A stretch of 58,430 nucleotides of DNA, from assembly GCA_035551355.1 (NCBI GenBank), contig DASZNF010000050.1, positions 1 through 58,430 of the forward strand. Reading direction: 5' to 3'. A program made the translations under genes and the position numbers. Each line of letters begins with the position of its first letter. The first letter of the stretch is position 1. Positions 51,983 through 58,430 of the stretch are shown here, piece after piece. A model generated the notes under the pieces. That model searched no databases and was not told where the DNA came from. It was given only the letters and a program-made list of their open reading frames with translations. Source of the DNA: DATATV01 sp035551355. Lineage in GTDB: Bacteria > Actinomycetota > Actinomycetes > Mycobacteriales > Pseudonocardiaceae.

Positions 51983-53005
51983 ATGGTACGAATCGCCCGA
52001 CGGACGGCGGTGGTCAGGCTCACGTCCCTGGCCTCGGTGTCACTGGCAGTCGCTGCCATGGTCACCGGATGTAGTCTACTCGGCGGGTCCAGCAGCTCTT
52101 CCAGTAGTAGCACCGCGAGCTCGGCCGGGCTGGAAAAGACGCACCTCACCGTGGGCATGCTGTCCGCGATCGACGTGGTGCCGGCGTACATCGCGCAGGA
52201 CAAAGGCTATTTCGCGCAGCAGGGCCTGAACGTCACGCTGCAGACCGTGTCCGGCGGCAGCCAGTCGATTCCCGCACTGGTGGGCGGGTCCCTCGATATC
52301 GCATTTTCCAACTGGGGCTCGATGTTCTCGGCCCAAGAAAAGAAGCTCGGAGATTTCCGCGCGATCGTGGACGCATACCAGAGCCAGGAGCAGAACGTCC
52401 TTGTGACACTGCCCGGTTCCGGAATTAAGTCGGTCAAGGATCTGGTGGGCAAGACGATCTCCGCCAACAACCTCACCGGTACGGCGACCATTGCGTTCAA
52501 AGAACTGCTGAAGTCCAACAATGTTGATCCGAACTCGGTGAAGATCACCACATTGGGCTATTCGGACGTACCCGCCGCGCTGGCCAATCACCAGGTGGTC
52601 GCGTCCATTCTGCTGGAGCCCTACCTCAGTGAGGTCGAACGCTCCAACGGGGCCGTCCCGGTGTCCGACCTGTTCGGGCCCGGACCGACCCTGAACATGC
52701 CGATCGCGGGTTACATGACCCTGGCCAAGACGGTCCAGCAGGACCCGAAGACCATCGCCGCCTTCCAGCGGGCGATGATCAAGGCGCAGGAAGAGGCCAA
52801 CAACAACCCGACCGAGGTGCAGCAGGAGATGGTCAAGCACCTCAAGATGGACCAGCAGACCGCGGACATCGTGCACATCGGCAGCTGGTTCACCAGCGTC
52901 AGTGCGGCCCGGCTGCAGCGGGTGGCCGACCTGCTCACCTCGTTCGGCGTGTTGACCGACAAGCTGGACGTCACGCCGTTGGTGACGCCCATCCCGTCCA
53001 ACTGA
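51983..53005 (+). CDS. NitT/TauT-family substrate-binding lipoprotein
   Basis: 340 residues. Signal peptide with lipobox VTGC (Cys30), a run of eight Ser as linker, then an NMT1/SsuA-like fold: TVGMLSAIDVVPAYIAQDKGYF, GGSLDIAFSNWGS and ISANNLTGTATIAFKELL. The family binds nitrate, sulfonates, taurine, thiamine precursors or aromatic acids. First gene of a transporter set with two permeases, a nitroreductase and an ATPase. GGAG lies 14 bases before the ATG. Confidence 0.9.
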   Translation: MVRIARRTAVVRLTSLASVSLAVAAMVTGCSLLGGSSSSSSSSTASSAGLEKTHLTVGMLSAIDVVPAYIAQDKGYFAQQGLNVTLQTVSGGSQSIPALVGGSLDIAFSNWGSMFSAQEKKLGDFRAIVDAYQSQEQNVLVTLPGSGIKSVKDLVGKTISANNLTGTATIAFKELLKSNNVDPNSVKITTLGYSDVPAALANHQVVASILLEPYLSEVERSNGAVPVSDLFGPGPTLNMPIAGYMTLAKTVQQDPKTIAAFQRAMIKAQEEANNNPTEVQQEMVKHLKMDQQTADIVHIGSWFTSVSAARLQRVADLLTSFGVLTDKLDVTPLVTPIPSN

Positions 53006-53071
53006 TCGACGGACCAGCGCTCCACCCGCAGCTCGACCCGACAGGAATGATCGCCCCATGATGGTCACACC

Positions 53072-53833
53072 GTGAGCAGGTTCGTACGGGGACTGATCGG
53101 ACTGGTCTGCTTCCTCGCCATCGGCGAGATCGTCGGCCGGCTCGGTCTGATCAGTCAGCGCTACCTGCCGCCGACCTCAGCGGTGCTGACCGCGCTCGGC
53201 CACCTGCTGGTGGACCAGACATTCCTCCGGGACGTGATCGCCACCCTGCTCGCCTGGGCGATCGCGTTGGGCATCGCGACGCTGATCGCGGTGCCCCTCG
53301 GGCTGCTGCTCGGCAGCATCCCGGTGTTGCGGACCGCCACCGACGCGATCGTGGAGTTCATTCGCCCGATCCCGTCGGTGGCGCTGATCCCGCTGGTCGT
53401 GCTCCTGCTGGGCACCGGTCCGGACACCAAGATCGCCCTGGCCACGTTCGCCTCGGTGTGGCCGATCCTGTTCAACACCACCTACGGGCTGCACGAGATG
53501 GACCCGCAGCTGGTGGACACCGCCAAGTCCTTCGGCATGGGCGGCCTGTCCATCTCCCTGAAGGTGCGGCTGCCCAGCGCCGCGCCGTTCATCATGACCG
53601 GCATCCGGGTGGCGTCGGGCATCGTGCTGATCACCACGATCTCCACCGAGCTGCTGGCCAGCGCGGCCGGCGGGCTCGGCACCTTCATCGAGTCGGCCCG
53701 CGCCGGCGGCAACCAGATGTCGCAGGTGCTGGCCGGGGTCGCCATGGCCGGCATCCTGGCCTACCTGGTCAATGTCATCCTCGAGCGGGTGCAGAACCGC
53801 TTCTTCGGCTGGTCGGAGGCGAAGGACGCATGA
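53072..53833 (+). CDS. NitT/TauT-family ABC permease 1
   Basis: 253 residues, six helices, with the EAA loop DTAKSFGMGGLSISLKVRLPSAAPFI that docks on the ATPase. GTG at 53072. It starts 66 bases after the binding protein gene and its stop overlaps the next permease by four bases. Confidence 0.9.
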   Translation: MSRFVRGLIGLVCFLAIGEIVGRLGLISQRYLPPTSAVLTALGHLLVDQTFLRDVIATLLAWAIALGIATLIAVPLGLLLGSIPVLRTATDAIVEFIRPIPSVALIPLVVLLLGTGPDTKIALATFASVWPILFNTTYGLHEMDPQLVDTAKSFGMGGLSISLKVRLPSAAPFIMTGIRVASGIVLITTISTELLASAAGGLGTFIESARAGGNQMSQVLAGVAMAGILAYLVNVILERVQNRFFGWSEAKDA

Positions 53834-54702
53834 CCACCGCCACCCCGGCCGGCCCCGTGGAGGACACCGGCGAAGCGCCGGCCGCGGGCGCGGCGTCCCT
53901 CGGGCGCCGCGTGCTGCGTTCCGTGCTGTCCCGCTGGCTGGTCTTCGTGCTGCTGGTGCTCGTCTGGCAACTGCTGACCGCGCGCATCCAGAGCCCGTTC
54001 TTCCCGACGCCGCTGACCATCGTGGGCGCGGCCGGGAAGATGTGGTTCTCCGGCCCGGCCGGCCACCTGTTCGTCTCCGATGCCTTCGTGGCCAACGTGC
54101 TGCCCAGCATCGCGCGCATGCTGGGCGGCTGGCTGCTCGCGGTGATCGTCGGCGTGGCCATCGGCATCGGCCTCGGCCGCTCCCAGGTCGCGCTGGACTA
54201 CGCCAGTCCGGTGCTGAACTTCCTGCGCTCCATCCCGCCGCCCACCCTGGTCCCGGTGTTCCTGGTGCTGCTGGACATCGGCACCATGATGCAGCTGACG
54301 GTGATCGTCATCGGGGTGATCTGGCCGGTGCTGCTCAACACCATCGACGGCGCCCGCTCGGTCGACCAGGTGAAGGTGGAGATGGTCCGCGCCTTCCACA
54401 TCTCCCGCCCGCAGTGGATATTCGGCGTGATCATTCCCGCCGCCCTGCCCAAGATCTTTGCCGGACTCCGGGTCAGCCTGTCCATGGCGCTGATCATGAT
54501 GGTGCTGTCGGAACTGTTCGGCAGCACCAATGGAATCGGTTTCGAACTTCAATTCTCCCAGGAAAGTTTCGACCTTCCCGGGATGTGGGCCTGTATTCTC
54601 CTCCTCGGCGTGCTCGGTTACCTGGCGAACCGCGCACTGTTGGCCATCGAAAAGCGCGCACTGGGCTGGCACAACGGAGCCCGGCAGAACGCCGCCGGAT
54701 AG
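53830..54702 (+). CDS. NitT/TauT-family ABC permease 2
   Basis: 290 residues with a 30-residue soluble head, six helices and the EAA loop MVRAFHISRPQWIFGVIIPAALPKIF. The ATG overlaps the first permease stop (ATGA). Two different permeases suggest a heterodimeric channel; many NitT/TauT systems use one. Confidence 0.9.
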   Translation: MTTATPAGPVEDTGEAPAAGAASLGRRVLRSVLSRWLVFVLLVLVWQLLTARIQSPFFPTPLTIVGAAGKMWFSGPAGHLFVSDAFVANVLPSIARMLGGWLLAVIVGVAIGIGLGRSQVALDYASPVLNFLRSIPPPTLVPVFLVLLDIGTMMQLTVIVIGVIWPVLLNTIDGARSVDQVKVEMVRAFHISRPQWIFGVIIPAALPKIFAGLRVSLSMALIMMVLSELFGSTNGIGFELQFSQESFDLPGMWACILLLGVLGYLANRALLAIEKRALGWHNGARQNAAG

Positions 54703-54720
54703 ACCACCGTCAGCGGTACG

Positions 54721-54755
54721 CGGGCGGGACGCCGCCCGAACTGGGTTTCTCCCAG
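54721..54755 (+). promoter_or_regulatory. Twin hairpins between permease 2 and nitroreductase
   Basis: CGGGCGG-GACG-CCGCCCG (54721-54738) followed by CTGGG-TTTCT-CCCAG (54741-54755). They may lower read-through into the nitroreductase gene. Confidence 0.4.
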
Positions 54756-54811
54756 GTATCACGGTTTCACGGGTTGACTGGAGACAGAGTCGGAAGGAGG
54801 GATTGGACGGT

Positions 54812-55633
54812 ATGTCCAGTCCGCAGAGCCAGGAATTCGATCTGGACGATCACACCAATTACAAGATCCTCAACGAACTGATTGCCGGCCGCATGAGCGT
54901 GCGAAAACTGAAAACCGATCCACTCCCCGAGGGCACGATCGACCGGGTGCTGGAGAACGCCCGCTGGGCCATGTCCGGCGCGAACTCCCAGCCGTGGGAA
55001 TACATCGTGGTCACCGACCCCGATATGAAACAGAAGCTGTACGACACGTACTACGAGATCAACAACGAGTTCATTTTCTGGATGGAACAACAGCGGGCGA
55101 TGGAATACCGGCACCCGGCCTACATCCTGGACGGGGACCCGGAAGAGGCCCTGGATGAGGTGCGCAAGAAGCAGGGCTGGAACACCGCGCCCGCGCTGAT
55201 CGTGGTCATCGGCGACGGCCGCAAGCAGTGGGGCACCGTGCAGGGCGCGCACACCCTCGGTCTGCACCAGACCCATCTCACCGACGGGCTGACCAACACC
55301 AGCTTCCTGATCCACCTGTCCGCGGCCGCCCTTGGCCTGGGCACTCAGTGGGTGACCATCCACATCGAGGAGCCGTTCAAGCGGGTGCTGGGCGTGCCCG
55401 ATCTGTACACATTGTTCACGATCATCCCAATCGGGCTGCCCGCCGTGGAACCGCGACCCGGCGTCCGGCGCCCGCTCGACGACCTGGTCCACCACGACCG
55501 CTTCGAGCAGGACAAGTTTTTGACGAACAAGGAAATTCTGGAGTACATCCGGAATCTCCGGAACAAGACGGTCGGGAAGTATGCCAGCTCGTTTGGTGAT
55601 GCGGAGAGCAACCGGGTGACGACAGGCAGTTAG
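54812..55633 (+). CDS. Nitroreductase-family flavoprotein
   Basis: 273 residues. FMN-binding pattern GRMSVRKLKTDPLPE near the N-terminus and ENARWAMSGANSQPWEYIVV; later a long insertion (residues ~80-120, rich in Glu/Tyr/Trp), then LIHLSAAALGLGTQWVTIH and IIPIGLPA. The family reduces nitro compounds, quinones or flavins, or dehalogenates and cleaves aromatic rings. It lies between the permease and ATPase genes of the NitT/TauT set, suggesting it acts on the imported compound. GGAGG lies 11 bases before the ATG. Confidence 0.82.
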   Translation: MSSPQSQEFDLDDHTNYKILNELIAGRMSVRKLKTDPLPEGTIDRVLENARWAMSGANSQPWEYIVVTDPDMKQKLYDTYYEINNEFIFWMEQQRAMEYRHPAYILDGDPEEALDEVRKKQGWNTAPALIVVIGDGRKQWGTVQGAHTLGLHQTHLTDGLTNTSFLIHLSAAALGLGTQWVTIHIEEPFKRVLGVPDLYTLFTIIPIGLPAVEPRPGVRRPLDDLVHHDRFEQDKFLTNKEILEYIRNLRNKTVGKYASSFGDAESNRVTTGS

Positions 55634-55765
55634 CGAGTCTGTGCGTTCTCTGCTTTTCCTTGCCATATCCAGGCGGAGAGAGCAAAGTAAATCGCGTTTT
55701 GTTGTCTCATCCGTTTCCTTCGCGTAGTCTCACAAGTCGCTGAGCTGGAAGGATGGATCAGAGCA

Positions 55766-56572
55766 GTGTTGGACGTCATCGGCCTCGGACACACCTACGG
55801 GTCGGGGAAGACCGCGCACGCCGCCCTGAAGGACATCTCGGTCAGCGTCGACGAGGGTGAGATCGTCTGCCTCGTCGGCCCCTCCGGTTGTGGCAAGTCG
55901 ACCATGCTGCGGGCCATCGCGGGCCTGCTGCGGCCGACCAAGGGTGAAGCACGACTGCACGGCCAGAAGATCGACGGGGTGCCCGACGAACTGGCCGTGG
56001 TGTTCCAGGATTACAGCCGCTCGCTGTTCCCGTGGCTGAGCGTGCAGCGCAACGTGGAGTTCCCGCTGCGCGGCCGCTCGCTGTCCCGGGCCCAGCGCCG
56101 GCAGCGCGCCGAAGAGGCGTTGTCCGCGGTCGGGCTGGTCGGCGCCCGGCGCAAGTACCCGTGGCAGCTCTCCGGCGGCATGCAGCAGCGGGTGGCCATC
56201 GCCCGCGCGCTGGCCTACCAGCCCAGCCTGATGCTGATGGACGAGCCGTTCGCCTCGGTGGACGCGCAGACCCGGGGCGAGCTGGAAGACCTGGTGTTGC
56301 AGGTGCGCGAGCGGTTCGGCACCACGGTGCTGCTGGTCACGCACGACATCGACGAGAGTGTCTACCTGGGCGACCGGGTGCTGGTGCTGTCCCAGCCGCC
56401 CACCGTGGTGCTGGACACCCTGACGGTGAACCTGGGCCGTGACCGCGACCAGATCACCACCCGCGCCTCGGAGGGTTTCGTGACGCTGCGCAGCGAGGTC
56501 GCCCGCCTGCTGCGCAAGGAAACGCACGTCTCGCTGGCGCTGTCCGGTCAGTCGCTGGACGCCACCAACTAG
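55766..56572 (+). CDS. NitT/TauT-family ABC transporter ATPase
   Basis: 268 residues. Walker A GPSGCGKST, Q-loop VFQDYSRSLFPW, signature LSGGMQQRVAIARAL, Walker B LMLMDEPF, H-loop VTHDIDES. The FQDYSRSLFPWLS stretch is typical of the nitrate/taurine group. GTG at 55766. It is 132 bases after the nitroreductase, through an AT-rich stretch that could hold its own promoter. Confidence 0.92.
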   Translation: MLDVIGLGHTYGSGKTAHAALKDISVSVDEGEIVCLVGPSGCGKSTMLRAIAGLLRPTKGEARLHGQKIDGVPDELAVVFQDYSRSLFPWLSVQRNVEFPLRGRSLSRAQRRQRAEEALSAVGLVGARRKYPWQLSGGMQQRVAIARALAYQPSLMLMDEPFASVDAQTRGELEDLVLQVRERFGTTVLLVTHDIDESVYLGDRVLVLSQPPTVVLDTLTVNLGRDRDQITTRASEGFVTLRSEVARLLRKETHVSLALSGQSLDATN

Positions 56573-56588
56573 TTCCTTCGCCTGACCC

Positions 56589-56634
56589 GGAGGCCGGCCC
56601 CGCGAGGGACCGGCCTCCGAGCGCACCGGCCTCC
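56589..56634. terminator. Hairpin with repeated arm after the ATPase gene
   Basis: GGAGGCCGG (56589-56597) pairs with CCGGCCTCC (56610-56618); a second identical arm CCGGCCTCC follows at 56626-56634, so two alternative stems are possible. It lies between convergent genes. Confidence 0.75.
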
Positions 56635-56675
56635 GGGCGCGCAACGCTCCCGCCGCTACCAGGCCACCGCCACCG

Positions 56676-57395
56676 CTACCGGCCCTCCGCCACCGCCAGT
56701 TTCGCGGTGAGGTGCCGCCACATCGTGGCGTCGTTGAAGCCCGAGCCCAGATCGGGCAGTTCGGCCAGGTCCTCCGCGGACACCGCCTCCGGCGTGGCGC
56801 CCAGCTGGGCCAGTTGCACGGTCACCTCGGCCAGCCGGTGCAGGGACACCGCGCGCACCACGGCCTGTTCCAGGCTCGCCCCGGCCACCGTCACCCCGTG
56901 CCCGCGCAGCACGCACACGTCCGCGGGGCCCATCGCGGCCAGCATCTCCGCGGCCAGTTCCGGCGTGCGGATCAGCACCGAACGCGGATAGACCGGGACC
57001 CCGGCCAGCGCCAGCCGCATGGCCACCATGTCGTAGGCCCCGTACACCGGTCGCAGCGCCAACCCGGCCAGCCCGGCCAGCAGCACCGAGCGCGGATGGG
57101 CGTGCACCACCGCGTTCACCCCGGGCCGCGCGGCCAGCAGGGCACCGTGGATGGGCAGCTCGTTGGGCAGCGCGTACCCGGAGTCCGGCGGCTCCCCCGC
57201 GCCGTCCAGGCCCACCTGGCGGACGTCCTCGGCCGTGGTGAACATCAGTCCGCGCTCGTACGGCCCCCGGCCGCGGATCAGCATCGTCCGCTCGTCCACC
57301 CGCAGGCTGATGTGCCCGAGGATGTCCTCGACGAGCCCTTCGCTGGCCAGGATCCGGCAGGCGGTGGCCACCCGTTCGTGTTCATCAGCCGACAT
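56676..57395 (-). CDS. Class II aldolase/adducin-family protein
   Basis: 239 residues. Zinc-site motifs: VVHAHPRSVLLAGL (two His) and VLRGHGVTVAG (third His). The catalytic acid region NELPIHGALL is present. Family members are fuculose- or ribulose-phosphate aldolases and decarboxylases; the substrate here is unknown. ATG at 57395 is used; a GTG at 57404 is close. Convergent with the ATPase gene, divergent from XPB. Confidence 0.82.
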   Translation of the reverse strand: MSADEHERVATACRILASEGLVEDILGHISLRVDERTMLIRGRGPYERGLMFTTAEDVRQVGLDGAGEPPDSGYALPNELPIHGALLAARPGVNAVVHAHPRSVLLAGLAGLALRPVYGAYDMVAMRLALAGVPVYPRSVLIRTPELAAEMLAAMGPADVCVLRGHGVTVAGASLEQAVVRAVSLHRLAEVTVQLAQLGATPEAVSAEDLAELPDLGSGFNDATMWRHLTAKLAVAEGR

Positions 57396-57489
57396 GGTCA
57401 ACACCCTGTCACCCGCGGAGGACCTCCGGGAAGAGCTGCGACGGTGAGTACGTTGGGAGGGTGGTAGCCAACCCACAGGGGAGGACTTC

Positions 57490-58430
57490 GTGCCCGACGG
57501 ACCGTTGATCGTGCAGTCCGACAAGACGCTGCTGCTGGAGGTCGACCACCCGCAGGCCAACGAGACGCGGACGGCCATCGCGCCGTTCGCCGAGTTGGAG
57601 CGCGCGCCCGAGCACGTGCACACCTATCGGGTGACGCCGCTGGCCCTGTGGAACGCCCGGGCCGCCGGTCACGACGCCGAGCAGGTGGTGGACGCCCTGG
57701 TGCGCTATTCGCGCTATCCGGTGCCGCAGCCGCTGCTGGTGGACGTGGTGGACACCATGGCCCGGTTCGGCCGGCTGACCCTGTCCAACCACCCGGCGCA
57801 CGGCCTGGTGATGACCAGCACCGATCGCGCGGTGCTGGAAGAGGTGCTGCGCAACAAGAAGATCAACCCGATGCTGGGCGCCCGGCTGGACGAGGACAAC
57901 GTCGTCGTGCACCCCAGCGAGCGCGGCCGGCTCAAGCAGGCGCTGCTCAAGGTCGGCTGGCCCGCCGAGGACCTGGCCGGGTACGTCGACGGTGAGGCCC
58001 ACGAGATCTCGCTGGACGAGAAGGACTGGCAGCTGCGCGAGTACCAGCGGCAGGCCGCGGACACGTTCTGGGCCGGCGGTTCCGGCGTGGTGGTGCTGCC
58101 CTGTGGCGCGGGCAAGACGCTGGTCGGCGCGGCGGCCATGGCCCAGGCCAAGGCGACCACGCTGATCCTGGTGACCAACACGGTGGCTGGCCGGCAGTGG
58201 AAGCGCGAGCTGGTGGCGCGCACCTCGCTGACCGAGGAGGAGATCGGCGAGTACTCCGGGGAGAAGAAGGAGATCCGCCCGGTCACCATCGCCACCTACC
58301 AGGTGATCACCCGGCGGACCAAGGGCGAGTACCGGCACCTGGACCTGTTCGACTCCCGGGACTGGGGCCTGATCGTCTACGACGAGGTGCACCTGCTGCC
58401 CGCGCCGGTGTTCCGGATGACCGCGGACCT
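57490..58430 (+). CDS. XPB-type DNA helicase (3' end outside window)
   Basis: At least 313 residues, open at the window end. N-terminal damage-recognition-like region to about 165, then helicase motif I LPCGAGKTLVG, motif Ia TLILVTNTVAGRQW and motif II YDEVHLLP (DExH). Bacterial XPB is a 3'-5' helicase linked with nuclease Bax1 or DNA repair. GTG at 57490 has GGGGAGG five to six bases upstream. Counterpart of Rv0861c (recalled). Confidence 0.92.
   Translation, partial: MPDGPLIVQSDKTLLLEVDHPQANETRTAIAPFAELERAPEHVHTYRVTPLALWNARAAGHDAEQVVDALVRYSRYPVPQPLLVDVVDTMARFGRLTLSNHPAHGLVMTSTDRAVLEEVLRNKKINPMLGARLDEDNVVVHPSERGRLKQALLKVGWPAEDLAGYVDGEAHEISLDEKDWQLREYQRQAADTFWAGGSGVVVLPCGAGKTLVGAAAMAQAKATTLILVTNTVAGRQWKRELVARTSLTEEEIGEYSGEKKEIRPVTIATYQVITRRTKGEYRHLDLFDSRDWGLIVYDEVHLLPAPVFRMTAD

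Overview
The window is about 58 kb of high-GC actinobacterial chromosome. High-GC codon use, frequent GTG starts, an Rpf resuscitation factor, a conservon (sensor kinase, roadblock protein, DUF742 protein, small GTPase) and many actinobacterial DUF families point to the order Pseudonocardiales; that placement is inference. The gene order matches, from memory, the Mycobacterium tuberculosis block running from Rv0861c (XPB helicase) through the moaC2/mog/moaE2/rpfA/moaD2/moaA2 genes, Rv0870c, cspB and Rv0875c-Rv0877 to Rv0879c-Rv0882 and gltA2. The whole block is read here in the opposite direction, with lineage-specific genes inserted. I see no tRNA, rRNA, insertion sequence, phage gene or CRISPR array.

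Layout. 1-7.2 kb: the end of an ABC-2 permease, citrate synthase on the opposite strand, and three tandem GT87-type membrane mannosyltransferase paralogues. 7.3-11 kb: a heterodimeric ABC exporter. 11-16.6 kb: a DUF2537 membrane protein, a TrmH-type RNA methyltransferase, a GCS2-type ligase, and a marR-MFS exporter pair with a DtxR/IdeR-like iron box at its tail end. 16.6-24.9 kb: a GHKL (Hsp90/sacsin-like) ATPase in an operon with a DUF3027 protein that has a very long acidic disordered tail, a divergent MFS protein with a long Pro-rich head, a DUF2771 lipoprotein and a cold-shock protein. 24.9-31.6 kb: housekeeping and accessory enzymes (two HAD phosphatases, a CGNR regulator, a methyltransferase, a universal stress protein, a YccF protein, an acyl-CoA synthetase and a metallophosphoesterase).

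31.6-42.2 kb is a molybdenum region. It holds a molybdate uptake operon (HTH-TOBE regulator, ModA, fused ModB-ModC, then a HAD gene), moaA-moaD, and a malic enzyme-moaC-(mog-moaE fusion) operon. Between the two moa groups lies rpfA, preceded by a perfect CRP-type palindrome and a candidate c-di-AMP (ydaO) riboswitch.

42.7-58.4 kb: an LPXTG-type surface protein, Rv0863-like and Rv0862c-like genes, the conservon, a NitT/TauT ABC transporter whose gene set includes a nitroreductase, a class II aldolase-like protein and the start of an XPB-type helicase. The conservon, the transporter and the aldolase gene separate the Rv0862c-like gene from the XPB gene, which are neighbours in mycobacteria.

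The most unusual items are the iron box with no gene starting after it, the nitroreductase inside the NitT/TauT set, the His-rich Mog-MoaE fusion, the 23-codon relay ORF joining modA to modBC, the DUF3027/GHKL operon, and several strong inverted repeats in gene-free stretches.
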